DNA of 64,000 nucleotides from Diadema setosum (GCA_033980235.1 CM067068.1:1275001-1339000), one strand, 5' to 3'. Counted from the first letter of the stretch, positions 52,579 through 62,287 are shown. Notes: a model not told the origin generated them from the letters alone. Numbers and translations: made by a program.

Positions 52579-55500
52579 TTATCTATCTATCTGTCTGTCT
52601 ACCTATCTAAGTATATAAACGTATATATATATATATATATATATATAATATGTCAGATGTATATATATATCTTTCTGTCTGTCTACGAATCTATCTATGT
52701 ATCTGAATATACAATATATATATACCATATCTATCTATCTATCTATCTATCTATGTATCTATCCATTTATCTATCTATCTACCTGTCTTTCTATGTATAC
52801 ATGTATGTATCTATCTATCTCTTGAACAGAGAACAGAAAGCAATGTGGAAACACTGAGCGCACATTGCTTATTGGATGTGTGTCCATTCTGATCTCCTCC
52901 CCCAGCGCAACACTCATCTTCCTATCTCACTCCATGCATCTCCCTCCACCAATGTTTTCATCTCTCTTTCTCCTCACCTGCGTGTGTGTGTGTGTGCGTG
53001 TGTGTGTGAGGGAGAGAGAGGGACGCCGGTATGTTGTCTGAAGGTTTTCTTTTATACGTGACCTCATTATCAACTCGTCTTTGTAGCACGTCTTTTTGTC
53101 TGTTCCGTCTGATGTTGAGCGGTCCAGTAGCACGAAAACAAAGCCGCGGACAACATTCAGACACGTTTTTATGTTTGCCTGCACGCACGAAATGAAACAT
53201 TGTTAAAGTTCAAAAAAAAAAAAACACCTCAATGCCTCAGATTACGAAAGGATGTGTGATCATAAACAGCTGGTTATTATAATCCATGAAGTAGACCGAA
53301 ATAATTAATCCATGAAATAATCCGATATTTTTGAAGCGTCTCGCTGTGTCTTTCATTGGTATTTATAGACATAATCCCTCCACGATCATTGCGCATATAA
53401 CAAGCTTAAAGCTTGTGACAAAACACAGTCCGGGATATTTACTTACCAAAACATGATGACTTCACGAAAAGTGAGCTACTCTTTGACGTTGTTTCCTAGA
53501 GAAACATTCAAAAGAATTAAGGATGCCATAATTACTAAGATAATACTGTATATGACCGATTCTAACAATCATTCACAGTAATGGAAACGCAGAGAGATTT
53601 GAATAACCATTTCATAAAACAAATATGGCACGATGTTTTAACCATTTACCCGCTTTTCATGTGCACCAAAGCGGACCGATAAATCAAGTTCAAAACGTGC
53701 ATGAAACATGTCAAACAAAGGTCAAATTTATGTTTGGATATAAATAAACTCTTCGTCCGCGTATTGATTTTTCTCCTCCCAGATCCGTTGAGACAAATAC
53801 CACGTGTCCGATGCACCATCTTGTATTGAGGAAATGTGAAAAAAGATGCTAGAAATCTACATCACGAGCTGACACAAATAATCTTTAAAACGGTTCCAAC
53901 GTCTGAGTCTTGGTGCATGGTAGTTTTTCCCTACAAAATATTCCGATGGAGTTTTGACTGGAAGCGGTGCTTCTCGATTAAAGGGATCGTACAGTTTTGG
54001 TTGAGACCTAATTTCGGGTTTCTAACATTTTTTGGTGAGATAATGAGAAACCTCTTATGAAATATGAAAGAGCATGTAATTCTATGAGGAATTCAACGTT
54101 TATTTGATGAAAATTGGTTTTGAAATGGCTGAGATATCCCCAAAAGAGCGATCCTAATAAAGTGTGGGACCCGATCGCTTTGTTTTACTTTGTTTTTGGA
54201 TGTTTCAGTCATTCCAAACCCGAATTTTATCAAATAAACTTTGAATTCCTGGTAAAACGGTATGCTCTGTACTATATCATAAGTGTTTTCTTGGTAACTT
54301 GCAAAAAGTTAAAAGCCCAATTCTCATCTCCACCAATACTGTACATCCCTTTAAGTCCTCGTTAGAACGGTCTTCGTTAATCTTCAATAAGATGATGTTC
54401 ATTTAGCACCTTACCATATCCGTGTAGGTCATCACCTGGAAGTGACGTCACTCATTCGTATTGACTGTCAAAATCAACAATAAGAAAGAGTTGTGATTAA
54501 ACCTGGAATATAAATTTCAGGAAGTAGTTCATCTGCGGGAGAAAGCGTAATGTTGGAGATTTTTCATTCATGAGAATAAGTAATGTCTTACGTAATGAGA
54601 TGGTCACAAGTGACGCCACAACAATGTGACCAAGACTCCCATTTTTAAAAGCCCACAAGTCAAGAAGCTAGATACTTCCAATCGTATCATTTTCATATTG
54701 TTACTATCAGTTGTAGTAATGGTAATGACCTAGTGACCGATAAAGAACGATTGTTAGCCATATTTTTCTTTGATGTATGTGTTTTCATATATCACTACAT
54801 TATTATCCTTAACCTGGAAATAATTGCCTGCTTATACCGCTATCCGTGTCTACTTATTACCGAGGATTATCAAACCACATAGTGCGAGCTCGGTGCCTGG
54901 GAATAGGGGAAAATGGTGTATTATTTGCATGGTACAATTTCCACGCATCGACAATTTACACACAATTCTCATGATAGGCCGGTTATCGCTCATTCTCGTA
55001 AATGGACGCGTAGTGTTCGATCACTGTCGTTGTCGTAGTTAGTTCGCATTATCGATGATCCTTCTACCTTTATTAGAGAAAATGAATTAAAAGTAGTGAC
55101 AATAAACAGCAGATGGAGAGGGTTCACACACAACGTCTATTTCATTGTAAACACTCCGCATCGTGTACTGACAATATTTAGTCCCTTCAAACACTGCCGG
55201 TACACTCTTTAAGGTCATTTTTGTGTATTCTGAAACCAGTCTTATAGTAGTCTGCATAAGGAGTAGAATAGCACTTTATTCCGAACAGTAGTTGATTGGT
55301 GAAACTTAAGAGAAACAATTCATCTTTGTTTGAATAACTCATCCGTAACACTTGCCAAAACGGCCCTCATTTTTTTTTTAACAAAAGCATCGATCGTACG
55401 TGAGAACAAACTCTTAATAGCCTTTTACAAAGTGACATGATTAAAATATTATGTCAAGATTATCGTCACGGCTTCCATGTTTTGACATCATTGAAATGCA

Positions 55501-56107
55501 ATGTAGGCCCTACATGCGGATGATCTAGCGCCTTATCCTTTGATTGTATAATATACTCACGTTTACATCCCGTATCTTTGGGTTTCTTTAATTCTTTTTT
55601 TTTTCACTTGGAATAAAGTGGCACTAAGATCACATGATTTCATTCGTCTTAACGTGTTGCAAAGCTGACGTTCAAGAGGCGATCTTCGTCTATTTACAAA
55701 GTTTGCAGATCTAATGTATTATATAAACACTGCCGTGTCACGATGGAATTTTTCTCTTCTCCCACGCATTGGCATTTAAAGCTGAGTGCGTATGTGTGTG
55801 TTTGTTTGTGTGTGTTTCTGTATGTTTGTACGTTTGTTTGACAAGATTAGTGATAATTATGAATAAAGTGATAATCTAGAGTGATAATTACTGAAGTGAT
55901 GAAAGTAACTGTAGCGAGAGAACGTAACGGGAAAAAGCGAGTGTGTGTTAGTGTGTACCCTATCCATACGCAATGGAAGCAAAATCATTCATGGTAAGAA
56001 TGTTATACATACATGATGAAAGGTCTGTACAACTTATATATTTCTGTACAGATGAGAATTAATGTGATCAAGCAGCATTGATGGAATACTAGCTGCTATA
56101 GCGTTAC

Positions 56108-56157
<50 letters not shown>

Positions 56158-56316
56158 GTTCTTTTTCGTCTTTAGTATTTGATTTTTGATAAAAGCAAAA
56201 GGAGTAAAATTATAGCAATTGAGCAAGACCATGGTTACCTGAGAAGATGCTGATTACGGTCCTTTGTGCATGGTATCACATGCATTTCTCTCTAAACAAG
56301 TTTGCTCATTAATAAA

Positions 56317-56366
<50 letters not shown>

Positions 56367-57091
56367 ACACACAGCGCAAACTGTGAAATATCTGACATTG
56401 TAAGAATAAAGGTTTTTGATTGATATTGGGTATGCGATGCAGTCATTTTGAATTGAATGCCGTAAAAGCAATCAGTCTTTTAGCCGATCAATTGATTGAT
56501 CATACCCTGCATTGTAACCATCATGTGTAACATGGTAGGCTTTAGTATCAAAATAATTACAGTGTCTACATATAAGTATCAGGAAAGTAATAAACTATAA
56601 GCTATCATTAATATTTTTTGGTTTATTATAACGTGATGTCAAGTAAGATGACATTAGACATTTTTTCATATAAAGCTCCCAGATTATTTTCATAAAGATA
56701 GTTCTGACGAAATTGTGCCATTTCAAGTTTTCACCTTTTAGTTTGATAGAACACCTGGCGCATGAAATTCTGAATTAATGTTCAGCGCATCCATTCATTT
56801 ATCTTTGCATCTATCCGATTCTGTCCGTATTGTAGTAGAGTGAAAGCTGTATGGATAGTATTCACAATTTTTCTCTCTTTTCTCCGCCTCTTTGCTTTCC
56901 TTTGCAGGTGTACATGGAACGCTTGTCAGTGGCGGTTCGCGCGGTCTGACGAGCTAACGAGACACTACCGCAAACACACGGGGGCCAAGCCGTTCAAATG
57001 CAAGGTGTGCGAGCGCTGCTTCTCCCGCTCTGACCATCTCTCGTTGCACATGAAGCGCCACCAAGACAAACTGAACCACCACCGACAGTAA
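18217..57091 (+). CDS. KLF5: Krüppel-like factor 5 (KLF5/Dar1-type) gene, four coding exons, 491 aa
   Basis: Nuclear zinc-finger transcription factor expected to bind GC/CACCC boxes. CDS = join(18217-18393, 34875-35913, 50884-50959, 56908-57091), 1476 nt including TAA. Seen: three C-terminal C2H2 fingers with ligands C402/C407/H420/H424, C432/C437/H450/H454 and C462/C465/H478/H482, with the TGEKPY and TGAKPF linkers of KLFs. N-terminal to them are [13 protein letters not shown] (about 92-104), ΨKxE sumoylation-type sites at K73, K137 and K211, [13 protein letters not shown] (328-340), PPPPPY (356-361) and [15 protein letters not shown] (386-400). The same motifs occur in the same order in vertebrate KLF5, where the PY motif binds the ubiquitin ligase WWP1 and TPxxS sites act as Fbw7 degrons (established knowledge; role here inferred). 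Finger identity alone would also fit KLF2/4/6/7; the extra motifs argue for KLF5. Odd: a His/Gln-rich region at 262-324 and a tail QDKLNHHRQ after the last finger, where human KLF5 ends almost at once. Confidence 0.93.
19261..19280. repeat. Short hairpin (GGGAGGTG type)
   Basis: Arms GGGAGGTG and CACCTCCC around the loop AGAC. Confidence 0.75.
20058..20085. repeat. Short perfect hairpin (ACCAGGGAGGTA type)
   Basis: Arms ACCAGGGAGGTA and TACCTCCCTGGT around the loop GAAT. Confidence 0.9.
23887..23984. repeat. (GT)n followed by two poly(G) tracts
   Basis: (GT)n to about 23934, then 15 G at 23938-23952 and 17 G at 23968-23984, separated by TTCCCGTGTTCCCGT. Confidence 0.95.
26097..26110. repeat. 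Perfect palindrome CAAGGAGCTCCTTG
   Basis: Self-complementary over 14 bp, flanked by GCG- and -ATTTGCG. Shares the core of the dispersed hairpins. Confidence 0.7.
26172..26575. mobile_element. TTAA-type foldback element, family B, copy 1
   Basis: Shares with 53978-54354 the phrases GAGATAATGAGAAACCTCTT, TTTGATGAAAATTGGTTTT and GGATATCTCAGCCATTTC. Its halves fold on each other around GGCGACAGGCCACGCC. The right end reads CTGTACACACCCGTTAA. The left end carries a small tandem duplication (GAACAGTACT twice) and its limit is uncertain. Confidence 0.8.
30322..30379. repeat. (GT)n microsatellite
   Basis: Nearly pure GT with one GC interruption, followed by GTAGATGTAGGTGTAGGTG. Confidence 0.95.
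31345..31492 (-). mobile_element. 3' UTR and (ATT)n tail of the retrotransposon relic
   Basis: Minus-strand continuation after the RT stop, ending in ATTATTATTATTATTAAT. A short (ATT)n tail fits LINE 3' termini. Confidence 0.55.
31493..31880 (-). pseudogene. Non-LTR retrotransposon reverse transcriptase, C-terminal relic
   Basis: On the minus strand a continuous frame reads [17 protein letters not shown], then [58 protein letters not shown] and [10 protein letters not shown], then TAA at 31493-31495. The order HWLPV..RI.YKIL, APSYL, LR.P, FLWNSLP..R and FK..LK.FLF is the hallmark C-terminus of CR1/L2/jockey-like RT proteins. Only the last 130 or so residues remain, with no fingers-palm RT motifs or endonuclease, so this is a 5'-truncated insertion typical of LINEs. 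The 3' side continues to (ATT)n at about 31350. It lies antisense inside KLF5 intron 1. Confidence 0.85.
32149..32290. repeat. (ATT)n(AGT)n microsatellite
   Basis: ATT repeats followed by about 100 bp of AGT repeats. The poly-Val/Leu ORF here is an artefact. Confidence 0.97.
32724..32753. repeat. Short hairpin (ACCATGGAGCTAC type)
   Basis: Arms ACCATGGAGCTAC and GTAGCTCAATGGA around the loop GTTT. One internal mismatch (C to A) and an imperfect outer base. Confidence 0.8.
34875..35913 (+). CDS. KLF5: KLF5 coding exon 2 (residues 60-405 plus first base of codon 406), regulatory region
   Basis: The large central exon. The acceptor CTAACTTGCAG|GGA and donor CCAG|GTAAAT leave phase 1, splitting Gly406 inside zinc finger 1. 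In order: LFKKEP (K73), [13 protein letters not shown] (92-104), HIKEE (K137), TIKQEP (K211), a His/Gln-rich region (262-324, encoded by CAC/CAT/CAG/CAA mixtures and not a pure triplet run), [19 protein letters not shown], then the basic [17 protein letters not shown] leading into the first zinc ligand. Human KLF5 has a comparable order: RRDSAS...FF, HIKTEP, IKQE, FPPSPPSSEPGSP, TPPPSY and NPDLEKRRIHYC. This exon carries most of the evidence for KLF5 identity. GC content and coding bias are clearly higher than in the flanking introns. Confidence 0.95.
37740..37930. repeat. Purine-rich tract with GGA repeats and poly(G)
   Basis: Long GGA/GGGGA-rich strand, ending in 13 G at 37901-37913. Confidence 0.85.
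38297..38331. repeat. Short hairpin (CAAGGAG/CTCCTTG)
   Basis: Inner arms CAAGGAG and CTCCTTG with loop AAG; outer arms CTGGA and TCCAG. Confidence 0.75.
41068..41132. repeat. Pair of palindromic GGGAGGT-type sequences
   Basis: The first part pairs CAGGGAG with CTCCCTG and GGAAGA with TCTTCC. The second is the near-palindrome AAGGAGGTACCTCTTT at 41117-41132. Confidence 0.6.
41160..41282. repeat. Purine-rich tract
   Basis: Twelve G at 41163-41174, then G/A-rich sequence ending in GGA repeats. Confidence 0.85.
42544..42594. repeat. (GT)n microsatellite
   Basis: About 25 uninterrupted GT units. Confidence 0.97.
42794..42836. repeat. (GT)n microsatellite
   Basis: Second GT tract, 200 bp after the previous one and in the same orientation. 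Confidence 0.97.
44460..44479. repeat. Short perfect hairpin (GAAGCAGGA type)
   Basis: Arms GAAGCAGGA and TCCTGCTTC around AC. Confidence 0.8.
44716..44757. repeat. (CA)n microsatellite
   Basis: CA repeat with one AA interruption. Confidence 0.95.
47705..48269. mobile_element. TTAA-type foldback element, family B, copy 2, with nested insertion
   Basis: Begins TTAAAGGGATTGTAT and ends ATACCATCCCTTTAA. The body matches family B (GATGAAAATCGGTTTTGAAATG, shown here in part, and GATATCTCAGCTATTTC). It is about 190 bp longer than the 53978 copy. The extra sequence 47806-47971 is bracketed by direct repeats AAGAGCAT at 47798-47805 and 47964-47971, as expected for a later insertion. Confidence 0.8.
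50884..50959 (+). CDS. KLF5: KLF5 coding exon 3 (zinc finger 1)
   Basis: A 76-nt exon missed by simple ORF length cut-offs. It reads (G)[24 protein letters not shown](R), completing finger 1 (second Cys, both His) and the linker into finger 2. The acceptor has a long pyrimidine tract, TTCTTCTCCCCTTTTATTATCTTGGCAG|GT, and the donor is ACAG|GTAAAA. Phases match exactly: one base from exon 2 plus two here give Gly406; AG here plus G from exon 4 give Arg431. The finger sequence is nearly identical to vertebrate KLF5 except AHQRIH where human has AHLRTH. Confidence 0.96.
51468..51720 (-). mobile_element. Possible retroposon 3' end with (TCAA)n tail
   Basis: Read on the minus strand, AATAAA-containing sequence ends in about 12 TCAA units (51468-51515). 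The body (51516-51720) shows no coding motif. Confidence 0.4.
51837..52204. mobile_element. TTAA-flanked MITE, family C (complete copy)
   Basis: 368 bp, TTAAAGGTCCAGTTTAC ... GTAAATTGTGCCTTTAA. The imperfect terminal inverted repeats are about 16 bp, and the interior is not palindromic, unlike families A and B. The same right half appears at window position 1-114. Confidence 0.8.
52484..52821. repeat. (CT)n, (TATC)n, (TA)n, (ATCT)n compound block
   Basis: CT 52484-52507, TATC 52525-52608, TA 52622-52647 and ATCT about 52728-52821 with interruptions. The Tyr/Ile/Leu/Ser ORFs are artefacts. Confidence 0.95.
53978..54354. mobile_element. TTAA-type foldback element, family B, copy 3 (complete)
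   Basis: 377 bp with TTAA at each end: TTAAAGGGATCGTACAG ... CTGTACATCCCTTTAA. The two halves are diverged inverted copies meeting near 54160 (GATCCTAATAAAG ... GATCGCTTTG). Non-coding. Confidence 0.88.
56111..56154. repeat. (GT)n microsatellite
   Basis: Uninterrupted GT repeat in intron 3. Confidence 0.97.
56317..56373. repeat. (CA)n microsatellite
   Basis: CA repeat 160 bp after the GT tract, so the two could pair as an inverted repeat. Confidence 0.97.
56908..57091 (+). CDS. KLF5: KLF5 coding exon 4 (zinc fingers 2 and 3, C-terminus)
   Basis: The acceptor follows a very strong pyrimidine tract, TTTGCTTTCCTTTGCAG|GTG. The exon encodes [20 protein letters not shown] (finger 2), the TGAKPF linker, [20 protein letters not shown] (finger 3) and the tail QDKLNHHRQ, then TAA at 57089-57091. 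The specificity residues RSDELTR and RSDHLSL are those of the KLF/Sp families. The region just upstream (56840-56907) stays open in frame but is intron, as the splice phase and the finger alignment show. The tail after the last His is longer than in human KLF5 and is basic. Confidence 0.96.
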
Positions 57092-58220
57092 CTGCGGCGC
57101 CAAAGTCGGGGGCCAGGAGCGAAGGCCATAGCTGGCCAGCAATGAACTACATAGAACCGGACAGAAATTCACGTAGCGGGGCTGGTATTGATCAAAAAGA
57201 CTCACGATAGATTGGTATGTCGACGAATAGTTCGCTGGAACACTATTTGTCAGCTCAAGCACTAGCTGAGGAACTTACAACGCTCGGAGTAGACAACTCG
57301 GACAAGACTCTCTCGTGATTCTAGTTTTCTCATCATTGTGATGTTTTATCGCTATACATTTTTTCTTTACCTTTTATGTTATTCCAATGACGAGGTGCTA
57401 CGCTTTGTTTCTGCACGTCAGCAATAGGACGCCCACCAGCCGGCAAGAGGAACTCCGTCGCAGATACAAGTGTTCGCCGATCTACAGTATGAGCGTATTT
57501 CTTGTGCCACTCAACTCAAGCAGGCATCGATGACACCGGGCGTGCATCCCTCCCTCCCTTTGGCCAGGGAGGTGTGAGTTACCCCCCTGCTTTGACCTTA
57601 TTAGACATGGGAGTCGAGACTCTGATCCAGGCACAACTAACTTGCCCGGGGAAAGAGGAGGGGGCAGAGACACTTATCTTCCCCGAACGGACCCTGGAGG
57701 AAATTGCCGCCGGCGTGTCCCCGAGTGCTCGAGCGCCCCGGGTTGTGTTTCGCGGGCAGGTGTGACGACGCGTAGGCTCGCGTTCTTACAAGGTGGAATA
57801 TCTATTTCCACTGCTTCCTCAAAGGTCCTATACCATGGACTGTCAGCCAGTCCCGACGTCATTTCGGGAATATTATGATCATACTTATGGCTCATTAATC
57901 AGACATTCATGACATTGCCTTAAACATAATACCCTCTCACAATGAATATTAGCGATAATGTCTATGGGTTTCCCCTACGCAGTGGCAGCTGCAGTATGTA
58001 ATGGCAGCTGCAGTGAAGGTCTATAGAGCCGGATACAAAATTAAGATCAAAATGGACATTACTCACTTTGTATAAGGTTCAGACAACTCTGCCTTTTTTA
58101 TGTCATAAGTAACTGTGCATTAGAACATCAGAACAAAAATCTTCGGTTCTCGGGTGCTCTCATACAAATCAAATGTTGGTAATTTTTGTTTCATTAAAGA
58201 TGTCTTTCAAGTTTTGCCTA
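57092..58220 (+). other. Probable KLF5 3' UTR
   Basis: Sequence after the stop codon. 57092-57780 is GC-rich for this window and contains an open frame of 87 codons (57502-57765) with no recognisable domain. From 57780 it turns AT-rich. A degenerate copy of the dispersed hairpin lies at 57565-57589. The extent is inferred from the ATTAAA at 58193 and could be longer or shorter. Confidence 0.4.
58193..58198 (+). terminator. Candidate polyadenylation signal ATTAAA
   Basis: First ATTAAA/AATAAA-type hexamer I find after the KLF5 stop codon, followed by a T/G-containing stretch (TGTCTTTCAAGTTTTG). AATAAA at 58959-58964 is an alternative. Confidence 0.3.
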
Positions 58221-58432
58221 ATAATATCTAGTATTTATATATTGCCTCTTTCTCAATCATTGTCAATGACATGAAATTATCACACTCGATAATGTTATAT
58301 TAATCTCGCGTCTTCCACTATAATGTATTTTGCGTATTTGCTGCATTTCCATGAAAACGAAAACGTGCTTCGTAAGCCTTGAATATACCCCGTGCCTTTA
58401 CGAATATCATTTCGATGTTTACACACATTATG

Positions 58433-58444
58433 CAACAACAACAA

Positions 58445-58497
<53 letters not shown>

Positions 58498-58498
58498 T
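58433..58498. repeat. (CAA)n microsatellite
   Basis: About 20 CAA units, first ones interrupted. Confidence 0.97.
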
Positions 58499-59375
58499 TT
58501 ATTCTTATTATACCTTTATTCTGACTTATAGTTATTCTAGACAGCTGTATGTGGTTGGAGAGTGTCACGTGTGTAAAAATCAGCACATTGACACCCTGTG
58601 TTTTCAAACCCTCCACACCCCAATACACCTCTCGCTGAAGCACGTCATAAAATCGTAATTGAGCAGTTGATATCGAGTAGAAAGAAATTGTGCATCACTG
58701 TGCATGACAGTCGGTGAAAAAAAGGTATCCTCTAAAGACATGCAATAGATCAATGTATCCATTTGACAATTTGACCAGTAGGAGAAAGAAATCGTACCCA
58801 ATGCGCTATTTTTGAAGAACAAAGTCAATTATCTCTTATACGTTTTGGTGTATTTGCTGACGTCGTAATGACCAGAATAATCATGAGATTATGATAATCA
58901 TGACGATTATAACAACGATAATGATAAGGATAGTGATTATAACAACAACGATCATGACAATAAACAGCAATGAGAAGGATGACAATAATGATAATTATGT
59001 GAATGATTAAACACTTTATGGGCACAATTGCTAAAAATGTTCGATCGCAATGACAAAAAGAACCTGCCACTGAAAAAAAAGAGAGAAAAATTAGTAGTAA
59101 ATTGTCTTTTGGCACACGATCCATCGCAAAGACATCGGGGAAGTTAACCTATGGAATTTGTTCAGATATCGTCGTCCCTGTTTGTGGTTTATTTTAGCGT
59201 CGATGAAAGACAGGCAGAGCTTAGAAATAGATTAACTTAGGAAGAGTCAATAGCAGACTACAAAATTAATACACCGAGAGAGTTTCAGAGGTGCTATAAT
59301 CGAAGGTCAAATGCACACGAGAAAAGTTCATTTTGAATCACAAACGAGGGGGACGCAAAGGAAGAAGAAAAATAA

Positions 59376-59423
59376 TGTGTGTGTGCGTGTGTGTGTGTGT
59401 GTGCGTGCGTGCGTTTGTGTGTG
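59376..59423. repeat. (GT)n microsatellite with GC variants
   Basis: GTGTGTGC-type repeat followed by a GA-rich stretch to about 59447. Confidence 0.9.
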
Positions 59424-59668
59424 ATAGAGAGGGAGAGAGAGAGAGCGGTGACCATGGTCGTGTTTACCATAGTAATATCGGTCACTATGGTGACCCCGCC
59501 TCCGCAGTTGATCCTGAAAATGATAGTGCTTGCATTTCGTGACCTTTTGCTGATTTTCAGACTCTTAAGTGATTCAGACCTGGAATGGGATTCATTGATG
59601 TGGTATTACAGAGCCAACATTTTCTCGGGAGTATTATTGCGATTCAGTTTCCGATGTGCAATGGAACC

Positions 59669-59719
<51 letters not shown>

Positions 59720-59780
59720 GAAAAAAGAAAGAGAGAAAGGAAGAAAGAAAGAAAGAAAGAAAGAAAGAGAGAAAGGAAGA
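59669..59780. repeat. (GAAA)n microsatellite
   Basis: About 110 bp of GAAA with G insertions. It encodes the KERKKERK-like frames seen here, which are artefacts. Confidence 0.97.
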
Positions 59781-60982
59781 ACTATGGCACGAGTATACCT
59801 AGAATCATGTATGCAGCTTCGAACAACTTCTAAGACACTGTACGATGTCCCATGTAATTCCTAGTGTGGGACCAAGGAGTTTACGGTGGGACTACGTTGC
59901 CTCTGGTTTCAAGTCGAAGTAAACTGGTGCTGTTGTGCACACAAGACTGTGACCAGCACTACTTGAAAAGTGAAAACTTACCTTCCGACACGGTCATTCT
60001 TGTTAACAGACTACGATTAATTCTATAAATTTATATTGTTAACACTAAAGCGATTGATGACGTTTGCACATTTTAAGTGCAATTTATAAGATGACGTCAC
60101 ATCATCCCGTATACATATCGACGGCCTACATGGGCCATCAAATAAGAAATCAATGTTGAACGCATTATTGAGGACGATGTAGTGAAGGAAAAGAGTTTAA
60201 TGAATTTATCTAGAAAACTAATTTGTTTACTGTACTTGACAATGATATAGAAACTATTTCTGCTCCAGTCTGCTTTTGTGTTGTGATTTTAGTGTTTGAT
60301 TGTTTGATTGTTTGATTAATGACAAATATGTCTTCATGACTTGGCAATAAAGTGTGTATACTTGACAATGTGTCCCAGGGTCAGAAACTGGTAACGGGCA
60401 TTGCGAAATTGTGAAAAAAAAAATCATCTCGAGTCGTTCTCGCTTTGAACTATTATCGTCAGCAGAGGTGAAGTGTTGTTTTTTTCCCTGCTTTGTGTTG
60501 CGGTGTCGGCGATAACATTTTGGATTTCATCTGTGAATTAAGATATGAATGAAGATCCTCGTGTAATCTTTGCAAATTCCTTGTACGTGTTAATCAGGCT
60601 ACCCCTGTGTAAGAAACACAAGACTCCTTGTACACACATGCGTGTAGGTATGTGTGTTGTTTGAACGATAAGCATTATCACCTGCCTATATCACTTGAAT
60701 AGAGCGTCCTATTGTTAATCGCCTCAGAATAACAGACCAACCAAACATTGGGCACCATTGGTCGTGTTATTAATATGTATGATTATTTTTCCAAATCGAT
60801 GCTCTATTAGATGTTGCTACCAACGACTACAGAATATATACATCTGACAAGAGTTGCCAATTTGGTGACGGGAAGAATGTGAGCACGTTTTGTTTGTGTG
60901 TTTGTTTTTCCTCACCATTTGCATATAGGCCAAGACTGCAGTGCAACGATCAATTTGTTTCAGCTTTGGCTGCTTCCTTAAA

Positions 60983-60997
60983 GGGGGGGGGGGGGGG
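60983..60997. repeat. Poly(G) tract, 15 G
   Basis: Followed by AGGGGAGGGGGG. Confidence 0.95.
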
Positions 60998-62270
60998 AGG
61001 GGAGGGGGGCTCTTGATGTACATCTCCCTGCTCATAGTTTTTGATATGGTAGCTTCGAAGCGTAACCATTTGGACATATTTAAAGTTCCTTCTCCTATAA
61101 ACTTACCCCATTCCTGTTGTCTGTTCTGTGCATAATTAGAAAACAAAAACAACTATGGGGTGATGTCTATAATTGATAAGCATGATGTTGATTCACAATT
61201 ATTCTGGGATATTGTAAATGATCCTAAGTATCACCAAAAGTTTCATTCTATCGTCTTGTAGACTTTGATATTATGACCTTGTAGAATGTACGTCCAAAAC
61301 GATTTGCTGCCACAACATTAGAATATCAGCAAGTACTTATAATTATGATTGTATTATTCACATGAATGAGTGGATCTTGTCTTCAAACACTGAGCCTATG
61401 CTGTGATGTTAATATTGTCATCAAATACCGATGTCAAGGTGTTGGTCTGATTATCAAAAGAAGGTTCAGTCACAAGATGTCTTCCGTATTTCAAATAATT
61501 CTACTTTCTGTCTTGCGCCTACAATAAGACCCAGTCAGTGAACAGCGTCCTTATCTTTCCGAGTTCATTTTTTTTTTTTAAATCTAGCCATTTCATCTTG
61601 GTGAGGACGAGTAATTTTCACGTTATCAATCTCATTGACTTACTTTACGTGTAAATATTTCCCCAATAGATAAACTCACCGGTGAGTATGTTTCATAATA
61701 CAAATCTTCTCACGGCTACTTGTTGTTTGTCTGTCGTTTGGTTCTCTGTTGGAAAATAATAAAAGTGGATAAAGATAAAAAGTAAAAAAATCCTGTGAGT
61801 CTTTTGTATTACTTCTTGTGAGACGTCTCTGAGTTGCCGACCTGGACTTTTTCACTGATGAGGATATACGAAGGCTTTCTCCGCACTTGGAAGATGATTA
61901 TATAATACTGAATTCAATTCAAATGAAATCAATTAAAACCACGAAATGGCTCCTTCTTGCCGTTTTGTGGCAACTTCTGAATAGTTGCTTTACCAGAGGA
62001 AATGATGTGTTTAAAAGTTATGGCCTCTGAAAATTTCATGTTTTCACGTAAAAGTGACATTGGCCACATCATGCAAATAAGACGGCGTAATATAGTTGTC
62101 ACAGTATCATATTGACGTGCACACAAATCTTTGCTAAACTTGTGTGTGTGTGTGTGTATTTTAAATCAAAATAAACTCCGAACGACATACATCCCAAATC
62201 GATTATAGGAAGAATTGAGCAATATTCTTTACCTTAAAGTGTGGTGGTTGTTATTGCTAAATTATTTATG

Positions 62271-62287
62271 TAATAATAATAATAATA

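Larger units (their letters stand above)
50960..56907 (+). other. KLF5 intron 3 (5.9 kb)
   Basis: Begins GTAAAA and ends TTTGCAG. It holds a retroposon tail with (TTGA)n (51468-51515), a TTAA-flanked element (51837-52204), a (CT)/(TATC)/(TA) block (52484-52821), another TTAA foldback element (53978-54354), a CRE (54443-54450) and (GT)n/(CA)n at 56111 and 56317. It separates the codons for finger 1 from those for fingers 2 and 3. Confidence 0.85.

Noticed and set aside
56840..56907. Open frame preceding zinc finger 2
   Set aside because: Pyrimidine-rich intron end with TTTGCAG; phase and homology fix the exon start at 56908.
59379..59864. 161-codon ORF with a Lys/Glu/Arg-rich stretch
   Set aside because: Built from the (GT)n and (GAAA)n microsatellites.
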